A stretch of 44,500 nucleotides of DNA from Polyangiaceae bacterium (GTDB lineage: Bacteria; Myxococcota_A; Polyangia; Polyangiales; Polyangiaceae). This document shows positions 34,584 through 43,064 of the stretch, piece by piece (positions within the stretch are counted from its first letter, which is position 1; each line of letters opens with the position of its first letter). The stretch covers positions 1 to 44,500 of the forward strand of contig JAFGBI010000404.1 in assembly GCA_016933275.1 (NCBI GenBank), given 5' to 3'. Made by a program: the position numbers and the translations under genes. The notes below the pieces were generated by a model. It saw only the letters and a program-made list of their open reading frames with translations. It did no database searches and had not been told where the DNA came from.

Positions 34584-35135
34584 TCATCCCAGCAGATCCT
34601 CGATCTCGCCAACCTCCTCGAGGAAGCGGCGCACGTAGCGGAGCTCACCGAGCTTTCTGAGCAGCTCGTCTCGGCGGACAGCAGGGTCGACGGTGGCGCC
34701 GGAGGTGGCTCCCATGAACTCGACGAAGCCGAGGGCGAGCGCGGACTGGACCGCAGCGTCACGGGCGCGCATCTCGGTGGCGAGGCGGCGCACGGCGGGG
34801 AGATCGCGGGCCGCCCGCGCCTCGGCCAGGGCCTCGCGCTGTTCCATCATCTCCATGAGGAGCGCCGGATCGCCCACGGGCTCGCGGTTCTCTCCCACGG
34901 GGACCCCATGGCGGGTGAGGAGCACCTCGGCCCGCCGCACGGGATCGCGGAGCGCGCGCCAGGCCTCGTTGACCTCGATGGCTCGCGAGAGGGCCGCGCG
35001 CCGTTCCGCCGCGGGCTTGCCCGCGTGGCGATCGGGATGGAGCGTCCGCGAGAGCTCGCGGTGGAGCGCCTCGACGGCCCCGAGATCGAGATCGTACTCG
35101 GGCTGAAGCTCCAGGGTGTCGAACGCGTCAGCCAT
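34584..35135 (-). CDS. hscB: Fe-S assembly J-domain co-chaperone HscB
   Basis: The 183-residue product has an N-terminal J domain with the HPD motif at 33-35 (TLHPDRHAG) and a C-terminal three-helix domain with ETS-like spacing (LLMEMMEQREALAEARAARD) that binds IscU. HscB delivers IscU to HscA and stimulates its ATPase. The length and order (after iscA, before hscA) are as in the classical isc operon. Confidence 0.93.
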   Translation of the reverse strand: MADAFDTLELQPEYDLDLGAVEALHRELSRTLHPDRHAGKPAAERRAALSRAIEVNEAWRALRDPVRRAEVLLTRHGVPVGENREPVGDPALLMEMMEQREALAEARAARDLPAVRRLATEMRARDAAVQSALALGFVEFMGATSGATVDPAVRRDELLRKLGELRYVRRFLEEVGEIEDLLG

Positions 35136-35181
35136 TTCTTTCTCGCCCCGCGCCGCGTTGCCGTGAGGGCCTGCCGCGGGT

Positions 35182-35730
35182 TCAACGCACGGTGAAGGAG
35201 TGACCGCAGCCGCAGCTGGTGGCTTCGTTCGGGTTGCGGAACTTGAAACCCTGGAACATGAGGGTCTTCTCGAAGTCGAGGACGGAGCCGGCGAGCACGA
35301 TCAGGCTCTTCTTGTCGACCACGAAGCGCACGCCATCGGCCTCGAAGGTGCGGTCGCGCTCGCGCGGCGGGTCGTCGGAGAACTCGATCACGTACTGGTA
35401 ACCGGAGCAGCCGCCGCCCCGCACGCCGAGCCGGATCATGGCACCCGGCGTGCCCCGCGTGGCGAGCTTCTGCTTCGCGTAGGCAACGGCCGCGTCCGAT
35501 ATGCTGATGCCCTTGGCCGACGCGACGCCACCCTGCGCCTCCGGCGCGCCATCGGCGGCCGGCGCGGTGGATGGGGGCGGCATGGAGTCGGTGAGCGACA
35601 CGCGCAGGGCCGGCGAGATGGCGTGGCACGAGTCGGCGTAGGGGTAAGGCTGGGCCATGGTGGGTTCTTCTCGGGGATTGCCGAGCGATTGGACACCCGG
35701 AGGGCGAACGAGGCCGGGCAGGACCGACAT
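35182..35730 (-). CDS. iscA: A-type Fe-S carrier IscA with N-terminal extension
   Basis: The core (about 75-182) has the three ligands C108 (GGGCSGYQY), C173 and C175 (TSCGCGHSFTV), plus LDFEKTLMFQGFKFRNPNEA. A-type carriers move Fe-S clusters to client proteins. Typical IscA is about 107 residues. The ATG at 35730 overlaps the iscU stop (TGATG) and has a GGAGG ten bases upstream, giving a 182-residue product with an extra N-terminus of about 75 residues that is not conserved. In-frame ATGs at 35658 and 35583 are alternatives, the latter giving a shorter tail. Confidence 0.88.
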   Translation of the reverse strand: MSVLPGLVRPPGVQSLGNPREEPTMAQPYPYADSCHAISPALRVSLTDSMPPPSTAPAADGAPEAQGGVASAKGISISDAAVAYAKQKLATRGTPGAMIRLGVRGGGCSGYQYVIEFSDDPPRERDRTFEADGVRFVVDKKSLIVLAGSVLDFEKTLMFQGFKFRNPNEATSCGCGHSFTVR

Positions 35731-36176
35731 CACACGGAAGCCTCCTCGCCGGCGAGGTCGGCTCGAGACGCCCCCTCGCCCGCGAGCGCGCGGCGCACCG
35801 CCTGCTTCTTCCGATAGTCCTCGATGGCGCTCTTCACGGCGTCCTCGGCGAGGACCGAGCAGTGGATCTTGACTGGCGGCAGGTTGAGCTCCTCCGCGAT
35901 CTGGCTGTTCTTCAGGGTCGCGGCCTCGTCGATGTGCCGGCCCTTGATCCACTCTGTCGCGAGCGAGCTCGAGGCGATCGCCGATCCGCAACCGAACGTC
36001 TTGAATCTCGCGTCCTCGATGATCCCGTCGTCGTTCACGCGGATCTGCAGGCGCATCACGTCGCCGCAGGCCGGTGCCCCGACGAGGCCAGTGCCCACGG
36101 CCTCATCGGCCTTGTCAAGGGTGCCGACGTTGCGGGGATTCTCGTAGTGGTCGATGACCTTGTCACTGTACGCCAT
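35730..36176 (-). CDS. iscU: Fe-S cluster scaffold IscU
   Basis: IscU is the scaffold on which clusters are built with sulfur from IscS. The cluster ligands C37, C63, H105 and C106 and the modulating D39 are present (PACGD, FGCGSAIASSS, IHCSVLAEDA). The HscA-recognition motif LPPVK lies at 99-103, so the chaperone pathway should be functional. The C-terminus carries an extra Ala/Glu tail of about 20 residues. The stop overlaps the iscA start. Confidence 0.96.
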   Translation of the reverse strand: MAYSDKVIDHYENPRNVGTLDKADEAVGTGLVGAPACGDVMRLQIRVNDDGIIEDARFKTFGCGSAIASSSLATEWIKGRHIDEAATLKNSQIAEELNLPPVKIHCSVLAEDAVKSAIEDYRKKQAVRRALAGEGASRADLAGEEASV

Positions 36177-36243
36177 GACTCTTCCCTGATTGCTGCTGCC
36201 CGTTGGGCGAAGGCTTGCTCGGTGGCCGAAGCACTGAGGCTCC

Positions 36244-37467
36244 TCAGTGGGCCGACCACTGGATCGACTTCAGGTCGATGCCCTCCTGGTACATCTCGTA
36301 GAGGGGCGACATCGCGCGGAGCCGCTCGACCTCGGCGGCGACCAGCTCCGCCACGTAGTCGACCTCTTCCTCGGTGTTGAAGCGGCCGATCCCGAAGCGA
36401 ATGGAGGAGTGCGCGAGATCCTCGTCGAGGCCCATGGCCCGGAGGACGTAGCTCGGCTCGAGGCTCGCCGAGGTGCAGGCGGAGCCGCTCGAGACGGCCA
36501 CATCCTTGATCGCCATCATCATCGCCTCGCCCTCGACGAAGGAGAAGGAGACGTTGAGGTTACCGGGGAGCCGACGCTCCCAGTCACCATTCAACTCGAC
36601 CTTCTCGAGGCGACCGGTGAGCTTGTCGTACAGGCGCTGGCGGAGACCGAGGATCCGCTCGTTCTCGGCCGCTCCCTCGCGTTCGTAGAGCTCGAGCGCC
36701 TTGGCGAAGCCGACCGCGCCGGGGACGTTCAAGGTGCCCGAGCGGTTGCCGCGCTCGTGGCCACCACCATCCATCTGGGCGACGAGACGCACGCGGGGAC
36801 GGCTCCGGCGCACGTAGAGCGCACCAATCCCCTTGGGGCCGTAGATCTTGTGGGCGGTGAGGCTGGCGAGATCCACGTTCATCTTCCTCACGTCGAACGG
36901 CGTCTTGCCGATCCCCTGCACGGCGTCCGTGTGGAAGAGCACGCCCTTGGCGCGGGTGATCTTGCCGATCTCCTCGAGCGACTGGACGGTGCCGACCTCG
37001 TTGTTGGCGAGCATGACGCTCACGAGGATGGTGTCCCTCCGGATGGCCTGCTCCACCGCCGCCGGCTCCACGAGCCCGTCCTTCCCCACGGGCAGGTAGG
37101 TGACCGAGAACCCGTCCTTCTCGAGGCGCTTGCAGGAGTCGAGCACGGCCTTGTGCTCGATCGCCGAGGTGACAAGGTGCTTGCCCTTCGCGCCGTAGTA
37201 CTCCGCGATCCCCTTGATCGCGAGGTTGTCGGCCTCGGTCGCGCCCGAGGTGAACACGATCTCTCTGCCCGACTCGGCGCCGATGAACCGGGCGATGGTC
37301 TCGCGCGAGGCCTCGATGGCGGCCTCGGCCTTCCACCCGAAGGCGTGGGTGCGGCTCGCCGCATTCCCGAAGTCGTCGGTGAAATACGGGAGCATCGCCT
37401 CGAGGACGCGCGGATCCACCCTCGTGGTCGAGTGGTTGTCCATGAAGATGGGGAGCTGGACGGCCAT
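36244..37467 (-). CDS. iscS: Cysteine desulfurase IscS
   Basis: IscS is a PLP enzyme that takes sulfur from L-cysteine. H105 (SAIEHKAV) stacks on PLP, K207 ([10 protein letters not shown]) forms the Schiff base, and C331 ([17 protein letters not shown]) is the persulfide carrier on the flexible loop. The C-terminal segment is typical of the group I IscS that binds IscU. The length of 407 residues is normal. The start lies six bases after the MerR-type gene stop, so they are co-transcribed. A 67-base gap separates it from iscU. Confidence 0.96.
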   Translation of the reverse strand: MAVQLPIFMDNHSTTRVDPRVLEAMLPYFTDDFGNAASRTHAFGWKAEAAIEASRETIARFIGAESGREIVFTSGATEADNLAIKGIAEYYGAKGKHLVTSAIEHKAVLDSCKRLEKDGFSVTYLPVGKDGLVEPAAVEQAIRRDTILVSVMLANNEVGTVQSLEEIGKITRAKGVLFHTDAVQGIGKTPFDVRKMNVDLASLTAHKIYGPKGIGALYVRRSRPRVRLVAQMDGGGHERGNRSGTLNVPGAVGFAKALELYEREGAAENERILGLRQRLYDKLTGRLEKVELNGDWERRLPGNLNVSFSFVEGEAMMMAIKDVAVSSGSACTSASLEPSYVLRAMGLDEDLAHSSIRFGIGRFNTEEEVDYVAELVAAEVERLRAMSPLYEMYQEGIDLKSIQWSAH

Positions 37468-37473
37468 GATTCC

Positions 37474-38061
37474 TCAGTAGGCACGGACGCCGGCGACGAG
37501 CTCGGGGGCGTCACCCGGTTCCTTGTGACGGGCGCAGCATTGACAGCTCTCGGTGGAAAGCTCGGGCAGGCAAGAGGTGTCGCAGGTCGAAAGGTACTCC
37601 AGGCTCTCTGCGAGCTCCGCCTCGAGGAGCGTGAGCTCCCGGAGCTTCTCGCGGGCCTCGCGGAGCTTCTCCGTGAACACCTCGCGGAGACGCGCCGCCG
37701 CGAACATCGCCGAGTCCTGGCCGGCGTGGGAACGGACGAGGTCCTGGATCTCGGTGAGCGAGAGCCCGAGGCTCTGGAGTTTGGTTATCCACCGCACGCG
37801 GGCCACGCTGTCCACCGAGAAGAGCCGATAGCGACCCTTGGAGCGCTCGTGCGGTCGCAGAAGACCGAGATCCTCGTAGAGGTGGATGGCGCGCACGGTC
37901 TTGCCCGTGGCGCGGGCCAGGTCCCCGACCAAGAGGTACCCGTCCGTCCGAGCCGGTTCGGCCTCCACTGGTCGCTCCGTGCCCACCTCCCCCGGATGGA
38001 TCGCGCCAGGAGGCGGGTCCCCGCTGAGGTCCAGGTGGCGGTGGGGCGTGGTGGTGGACAT
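37474..38061 (-). CDS. MerR-family regulator with C-terminal cysteine cluster, heading the isc operon
   Basis: From the ATG at 38061 the product has 195 residues. Residues about 42-110 form a MerR winged-helix DNA-binding domain (YLLVGDLARATGKTVRAIHLYEDLGLL, then SKGRYRLFSVDSVARVRWI). A coiled-coil helix (about 120-158) follows for dimerisation. The C-terminus has five cysteines: C160, C164, C173, C175 and C176. This is not the SoxR CxxCxC(x5)C pattern, but it could hold a cluster or metal. The gene stands where Rrf2-type IscR normally stands, so sensing Fe-S status and controlling isc is a strong inference. A longer frame extends to 38205 but is unlikely to be translated. Confidence 0.82.
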   Translation of the reverse strand: MSTTTPHRHLDLSGDPPPGAIHPGEVGTERPVEAEPARTDGYLLVGDLARATGKTVRAIHLYEDLGLLRPHERSKGRYRLFSVDSVARVRWITKLQSLGLSLTEIQDLVRSHAGQDSAMFAAARLREVFTEKLREAREKLRELTLLEAELAESLEYLSTCDTSCLPELSTESCQCCARHKEPGDAPELVAGVRAY

Positions 38062-38204
38062 CGAGAGGTTGGAGCAATCCCCAGCACTTACCTCGCTCGG
38101 GCTCCGTCGGGCTGGGAACGGCTTCCGGGACGTGGTGCGCGCGGAGATTTCCGCAGGATTGGGGGCAACCGCCGGGCCAGGATCCGATTCGGTCGCCGGT
38201 ATCA

Positions 38205-38222
38205 AACCCTTACGTATGGGTT
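38205..38222. promoter_or_regulatory. Near-palindrome, candidate operator for the isc MerR protein
   Basis: AACCCTTACGTATGGGTT reads as an 18-base inverted repeat with one mismatched pair, centred on TACGTA. It lies about 145 bases upstream of the regulator start and downstream of the predicted -10. The half-site CCTTACG recurs at 38269-38275, just outside the -35. An operator role is inferred. Confidence 0.45.
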
Positions 38223-38234
38223 AGAGTTGCGATG

Positions 38235-38262
38235 AGTGTATGGCCCAAGGTCACGTTGTCAA
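38235..38262 (-). promoter_or_regulatory. Predicted sigma-70 promoter of the isc operon
   Basis: On the minus strand TTGACA (38262-38257) is followed after 16 bases by TACACT (38240-38235). The -35 is a perfect consensus and the -10 has four of six matches. It faces the MerR-isc operon and leaves a leader of about 165 bases. Confidence 0.55.
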
Positions 38263-38363
38263 CCCAAACCTTACGATGCGTCACTCCCCAAGAAGCGTAG
38301 GATGTCCGGGCATCTGCCTTGACGCCACCCTGCCGAGGGCTAGACTGCCCCTCCCCACTTTGC

Positions 38364-38440
<77 letters not shown>

Positions 38441-38449
38441 AGCGAAATC

Positions 38450-38483
38450 AAACGGGAATCGGAGCGATCCGGTTCCCGTTTTT
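38450..38483 (+). terminator. Intrinsic terminator of tRNA-fMet
   Basis: AAACGGGAA at 38450-38458 pairs with TTCCCGTTT at 38473-38481, with an inner CGGA/TCCG stem around a GCGA loop. The stem ends in a run of five T. This is a classical Rho-independent terminator ten bases after the tRNA end. Confidence 0.88.
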
Positions 38484-38595
38484 GCTTCGGTTTCGGGCCA
38501 TTCTCGGGCCACTGAGCGGCGAACGACGGTCCCCCCAACCTTCACCTAAAAGCTGGGTGGCATCCCGCTGTGCCGGGTTCTCCGAGGATGGAGCC

Positions 38596-39682
38596 GTGGC
38601 ACGACCAGTATAACACTACGAAAAGTGGCGGATCCGATGGGTGGACGCGGACGGCGTTCGGCGGAGCGCGGTCTTCGAGACGCACCGGGAGGCAGCCGTT
38701 GAGCTGAAGCGCCGGGAGCTGGAGGCCGAGGGGATCCGCGGGGGCACCATCGCGCGCCCGGCGGAGCCCCACACGTTCAACGAGCTCGCGGACTACTGGC
38801 TCGAGCAGCGCGCCCCGGGCAAGCGGAGCCGGAAGGACGACGTCTCCATCATCCGCAAGCACCTGCGGCCGGAGTTCGGCGAACTCGACCTCGATTCGAT
38901 CGAGGTCGCCCGGATCGACGCCTACGTCACCACGCGGCGCGACCTCTCGAAGAAAACCGTTAACAACCACCTCACGCTCCTGAAGACCATGCTCGGCGTC
39001 GCCGTCGACCTCGGCTGGCTCTCCGCCGCGCCGCGCGTTCGCAAGCCACGGGTGCCGCTGTTTCAAACGGACTACCGCTATCTCCGAACCCAGGCAGAGA
39101 TCGACCGGCTTCTCGACGCCGCGCGCCTCCACAGCGAGCAGACCGCGATCCTCTACGCCACGGCCGTCTACACCGGCCTGCGCAAGGGCGAGCTGGCGCG
39201 GCTTCAGTGGTCGGACGTGGACTTCGATCGTCGGCTCATCACCGTACAGCGGAGCTTCGACGGCCTCACGAAGGCGGAGCGCGTGCGCTGTGCCGATCCT
39301 CGATCCGCTCCTGCCACTACTTCGGCGGCTGCACCAGCTGAAGAAAAACGAATGGGTGTTCCTCAACGGCGACGACGGACCGCTCGATCGGTCGAGCCGG
39401 TTGTTCGAGGAGCGTCTTCATGCCGTGCTTCAGCAGGCGGGGTTCCCCCACGAGCGGCTGCGCGGGGTCACGAAGCCCTACGTTACGTTCCATGACCTTC
39501 GCCACACCTTCGCTTCGCATTGGGTGATGCGAGGGGGCGACATCTTCAAGCTGCAGAAGATCCTGGGCCACCAGAGCATCGACATGACGATGCGCTACGC
39601 GCACCTGGCGCCGGAAGCGTTCGCCGAGGACTACGGACGTTTTGGGCAACCCGCGCACGCGAAGCTGCGGTCCGTGGGGTAG
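38596..39682 (+). pseudogene. Tyrosine integrase, disrupted by a stop codon and a frameshift
   Basis: Read through, this is a full phage-type tyrosine recombinase of about 360 residues. The GTG at 38596 opens VARPV and is followed by TAA at 38611, after which the same frame continues HYEKWRIRWVDADG, the typical integrase N-terminus. A CAA-to-TAA change would explain it. The frame runs through the SAM-like domain and the first catalytic Arg (TGLRKGELARL), then shifts at about 39286-39292. The C-terminal part (39290-39682) holds HDLRHTFAS (His and second Arg), GHQS and the Tyr in MRYAHL. GTG restarts at 38641 and 39290 could give two fragments, but neither has all catalytic residues. The position beside tRNA-fMet fits integration there. 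Confidence 0.85.
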
Positions 39683-39758
39683 GCGGTCACCGACTCCCCC
39701 AACGTCCGGGGGGAACGATGAGTGATTCAGAAGGCGAAATGCTCGGTAGGGAGGATCC

Positions 39759-40016
39759 ATGCCGAGCACCAACGAAGACATCGACAGCAAGTACATCAAC
39801 GCCTCGACCGCCGCCCGCAGGTACGGGCTCCCCATCGGGACCATCCACGCACTGGTCAGCCAGGGACGAATCCCCCACGTGCGGCTCGGGCCCCGCTTCG
39901 TAAGGTTCGAGGTTGCGGAGCTCGACGCATGGTTCGAGCAGCACCGGGTCCACGCAGGTACACGGCCCCCCCGCGTCAACCAGGCGCGCGCACCCGGCAG
40001 GCGGGGGCGCAAGTGA
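39759..40016 (+). CDS. AlpA/excisionase-like HTH protein
   Basis: The 85-residue protein has a MerR-like winged HTH (about 11-60): YINASTAARRYGLPIGTIHALVSQGRIPHVRLG, then RFEVAELDAWFEQ. This is the AlpA/Xis type used by integrated elements for excision and transcription control. The basic tail is Arg-rich. The stop overlaps the next gene as GTGA. Being next to the integrase, it is probably the recombination directionality factor and/or activator. Confidence 0.82.
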   Translation: MPSTNEDIDSKYINASTAARRYGLPIGTIHALVSQGRIPHVRLGPRFVRFEVAELDAWFEQHRVHAGTRPPRVNQARAPGRRGRK

Positions 40017-40570
40017 CCGCGCCCAGGATCATCACGCTGCCCATCGCGGCCATCCGCCGCGACTTCGCCACGCAGCCGAGGGCACTGGTGTGGCCGGAGA
40101 TGGTAGCGAGGTACGCGATGGCTCTCGCCACGGGAGCCACACTGCCGCCCGTCGATGTCGTCTATGACGGCGCCGAGTACTGGCTCGTCGATGGCTACCA
40201 TCGCGTCGCGGCACACGAGGCTCGGGGGCACACCACGGTCGCGGTGCGGGGCCATCAGGGTACCCGCCGGGACGCGATCCTGTTCGCGGCTGGCGCGAAC
40301 GCCACGCACGGGCTCCGCCGGGGTCGTCGCGATGCGCAGCGAGCAGTCCGGCTGCTGCTCCGCGATCCTGCATGGTCACTATGGAGCGACAGAGAGATTG
40401 CAGAGGTCGCCCGTGTCTCCCGCGCCTGCGTCGCGAGGGTCCGCCGTGCCGAGCTCCAAAGACAGGATCTCCCGCACTCCGTCGCGCCGACCAGCACTCG
40501 ACCAGCGCTCGCCCGGACCGAATCAGAGCGCGGCAGGCGCCCGCAAAAACCCAAGGGGCGCACACGATGA
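40013..40570 (+). CDS. ParB-like nuclease-fold protein of the element
   Basis: The 185-residue product starts at a GTG overlapping the HTH gene stop. The first 85 residues resemble the ParB N-terminal/sulfiredoxin fold (ITLPIAAIRRDFATQPRALV, and VVYDGAEYWLVDGYHRVAAHEARG with the DGYHR motif). GANATHGLRRGRRDAQRAVRLLLRDPAWSLWSDREIAEVARVS follows, an HTH that in related proteins binds DNA. No ParA partner is nearby. A transcription or replication control role for the element is inferred. The Arg/Pro-rich tail is probably disordered. Confidence 0.75.
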   Translation: MTAPRIITLPIAAIRRDFATQPRALVWPEMVARYAMALATGATLPPVDVVYDGAEYWLVDGYHRVAAHEARGHTTVAVRGHQGTRRDAILFAAGANATHGLRRGRRDAQRAVRLLLRDPAWSLWSDREIAEVARVSRACVARVRRAELQRQDLPHSVAPTSTRPALARTESERGRRPQKPKGRTR

Positions 40571-41289
40571 CCGTCGACCGCGGCGAGCTCGAGGTGTCAC
40601 TGGCTCTCCAGCGCCGGTTCCTCGGGGTGGGGCCCGACGAGCCCCAGGAGGTGACGGCGTTCGTGCGCGGCCATCCGTGGGTCGGGTACGCTCACGATGA
40701 GGTCGAGCACATCGCGCTCCTCCGCCGCGCCCAGGCGACTCGAGGGTTCGAAGGCGCGTACCTCTTGGTCAACCCGATCGACCCCCGCATCGCAGACCGC
40801 TACGAACGTGGGTACTGGGGCGCTGCCCATGCTGGGCGCGCGTCGGACAAGGACGTGCTCGCCCGGCGCGCCATTTACGTGGACGTCGATCCTGTTCGCC
40901 CGAAGGGGATCAGCGCGACGGCCGACGAGCGCAGCGCGGCCCACGACGCCGCGCGCCAGATCCACCAATGGCTCGCCGATGTTCTTGGCCCGCGGTGTCT
41001 TGCGTTCGGCAGTTCGGGCAATGGCTACTTCATCCTTGTTGCGATCGTACTCGAGCCAATCGACGCCGTTCAGATCCCTCGCCTTCGGACTTTCCTAGAG
41101 CGCCTCCACCGTCGCTACGGTTCGGCGAGGGCCAAGGTTGACTCGACCGTCATCAACCCTGCCCGGCTCATGCCTGCGGGCGGCACGTGGAAACGCAAGG
41201 GCGCGGACACGCCTGAACGTCCACATCGCCTCACCTCCCTTGTGTGCAGGCCCGAAATCGATCGCGTGCCGCTGGCGGAGATCTGCTGA
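40567..41289 (+). CDS. Archaeo-eukaryotic primase-like protein
   Basis: The 240-residue product starts at an ATG overlapping the previous stop by 4 bases. It matches mobile-element primase-polymerase proteins: motif I IYVDVDP (D106, D108), a motif II segment SSGNGYF (149-155), motif III KVDSTVINPARLM (D192), and RKGADTPERPHRL near the C-terminus. Motif II normally ends in His (SGNGYH). Here it is Phe155, so nucleotide binding may be weakened or lost. The adjacent helicase gene starts on the same TGATG overlap. Primer synthesis for replication of the element is the likely original role. Confidence 0.82.
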   Translation: MTVDRGELEVSLALQRRFLGVGPDEPQEVTAFVRGHPWVGYAHDEVEHIALLRRAQATRGFEGAYLLVNPIDPRIADRYERGYWGAAHAGRASDKDVLARRAIYVDVDPVRPKGISATADERSAAHDAARQIHQWLADVLGPRCLAFGSSGNGYFILVAIVLEPIDAVQIPRLRTFLERLHRRYGSARAKVDSTVINPARLMPAGGTWKRKGADTPERPHRLTSLVCRPEIDRVPLAEIC

Positions 41290-43064
41290 TGAGCGCCTCG
41301 GATCGGCTGCGGGACGAACTCGGCGACCAGGCCGAAGCAGCGCCAAGCGACGCCACGTCCGGTCCTCCCCGTGACGGTCCCGCCCGCGCTCGATCGTCAC
41401 GGCGGTCCACGTGGGACGCCGTCAACGCGATCGACACCCGGTCTGTCCTCGCGTGGCTCGAGATCGCAGTCGAGGAACGGGGGGAGAAGACGCTGGCCAC
41501 CTGCCCGGGGTGTAGCGAGGCGGGCGCGCTCGTCTGTCGCGACGGGGGGCTGAAGTGCCTGCACGATCGCTGTAATGCGGCCGGTCCGCGCTCGTGCCCG
41601 GGGTTCCGCTCAAACGTCGACCTGGTGATGACCGCCAGAGGTTACACGACCCCCGCGCAGGCAGCACGCGAGCTCGCTGACCACTTCGGGGTCGACCAGC
41701 CCCCACATGCGCACCAAGAACAAGCTGACCACGGCGACCCCTGGAACATCGCCGACGCCGACGAGGTCTTTCTCTCCGACGTCCCCGATACCTCGTGGAT
41801 CATCCGCGATCTCGAACTGGGGCCTGGCCGCCCCTGTATGTTCTGGGGGGCACCAAGTAGCGGGAAGACATCCGTGGCGCAGGAAGCTGGGATCGCGGTC
41901 GCGACCGGTTCGACGGCGCTCGGCCGGTTCGGAGCGCGCCACGGACGAGTACTCCACTTGTCGTACGACGTCGGACGCGCTGCCGTCTTCTTCCGGTATC
42001 GACAGCTGGCAAACGGCCGGGGGCTAACGATGGCAGAACTGCGCGACAGGCTCGTCGTGGGGATCTTTCCACGCGTGTACCTGAACAGCGAGGGGGCTGA
42101 GGAACGCCTGTTGGAGCGCTGTCGAGGGTTTGATTTCGTTATCCTCGACTCCTTCCGCGACGCCATCCCCGGTGAGAAGGAGGATGATTCCGCCGTCGTG
42201 CGGTTTCTGCGCATCCTCGCGCGCATCAGCGACGCGCTCGACACGACCTTCCTAGTGCTGCACCATACCCGCAAGAGCGACGATTCGATCTCCCTCCTGT
42301 CGGGCCGTGGATCGATCGCCATCGCCGCCGCCGCCGGCACCATCTGGGGCATCGAGGGCAACGGCACGGGACCCCGCGACATGCGGTGCATTCGGCGCCA
42401 CGACGCGAGCCTGGATCGGCCGATGGATCCCTTCTCGGTTCATCGGGTCGTCGTCGGTGGCGTCGAGGAGGGCTTCGTAGCCCGTGGGCGTTCCGCCTTC
42501 CAACTCCAAGCTCGCCGCCAAGACGAACGCGAAGCCTTCTTCGACGCAGTCGAACAGAACTCCCGGACCAACGCCGCGGCGATTGCCCGAATCGCCGAAG
42601 TCGTGCGGCTGAAACCGGGATCGTCCCAGAACTACCTCGTGACGGCCCTACGGGGGACGAAGCTGGCGACAGGCGGTGACGCCGGGATCCGTCGTTTGAT
42701 CGCGACAGCGATCGAGCATAGAGACATCCATGCGCGGCGCGGGCCGCGCAACTCGCTCCTGCACTACGCTGGGCCGGGCCAGGACGAGCAGACGACCGAG
42801 GCACGCGAACCTGCGGCGGAAGCAGGACAGCCTGGCTCATCGACCGTGGCCGCCGCCGCCCCACCTAAGGGTGGGGGCGGCGTGCCGCGGTCGCACGGTA
42901 GGTCGACCACTTCGGAGCGCTGCAACTCGGCGCGCGACGGTTCTGCCGCAGTCGCTGCCGAGGTCAACGCCGAAGTCGTCGACCGCAGCAAGGGAGATGA
43001 ACCGAATCTCAGCTCTGCCGAAGTCACCGGTCAGTCAGCCAGCGAAGACGAGGAGGAAACCTAG
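41289..43064 (+). CDS. Zinc-finger and RecA-like helicase of the element replication module
   Basis: The 591-residue protein has an N-terminal Zn-binding region with cysteines C72, C75, C83, C90 and C95 (CPGC...CRDGGLKCLHDRC), as in DnaG/CHC2-type fingers. The ATPase domain follows: Walker A GAPSSGKT (187-194), Walker B FDFVILDS (281-288) and the sensor segment VLHHTRKSDD (323-332). This is a RepA/AAA_25-type hexameric helicase. With the upstream primase it would form a primase-helicase pair. The C-terminal 130 residues are hydrophilic and probably disordered. The start follows a TGATG overlap with the primase. The longer frame from 41244 is not needed. Confidence 0.82.
   Translation: MSASDRLRDELGDQAEAAPSDATSGPPRDGPARARSSRRSTWDAVNAIDTRSVLAWLEIAVEERGEKTLATCPGCSEAGALVCRDGGLKCLHDRCNAAGPRSCPGFRSNVDLVMTARGYTTPAQAARELADHFGVDQPPHAHQEQADHGDPWNIADADEVFLSDVPDTSWIIRDLELGPGRPCMFWGAPSSGKTSVAQEAGIAVATGSTALGRFGARHGRVLHLSYDVGRAAVFFRYRQLANGRGLTMAELRDRLVVGIFPRVYLNSEGAEERLLERCRGFDFVILDSFRDAIPGEKEDDSAVVRFLRILARISDALDTTFLVLHHTRKSDDSISLLSGRGSIAIAAAAGTIWGIEGNGTGPRDMRCIRRHDASLDRPMDPFSVHRVVVGGVEEGFVARGRSAFQLQARRQDEREAFFDAVEQNSRTNAAAIARIAEVVRLKPGSSQNYLVTALRGTKLATGGDAGIRRLIATAIEHRDIHARRGPRNSLLHYAGPGQDEQTTEAREPAAEAGQPGSSTVAAAAPPKGGGGVPRSHGRSTTSERCNSARDGSAAVAAEVNAEVVDRSKGDEPNLSSAEVTGQSASEDEEET

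Noticed and set aside
36187..36200. TGATTGCTGCTG near the iscS-iscU gap as a third copy of the dispersed repeat edge
   Set aside because: Only a short part of the hairpin arm matches and none of the 142-bp body is present.
36247..38235. 662-codon plus-strand frame opposite iscS and the MerR gene
   Set aside because: The minus strand encodes IscS with all catalytic residues, and the plus frame is low-complexity His/Gly/Asp/Arg.
38491..38511. Direct TCGGGCCA repeats after the tRNA terminator as integrase arm sites
   Set aside because: Two eight-base copies in GC-rich DNA are too little evidence, and no further copies are seen nearby.
42852..42883. GC-rich hairpin inside the 3' part of the helicase gene as a terminator
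   Set aside because: It lies within an uninterrupted frame, has a bulge and no T tract. Low-complexity Pro/Gly codons explain it.
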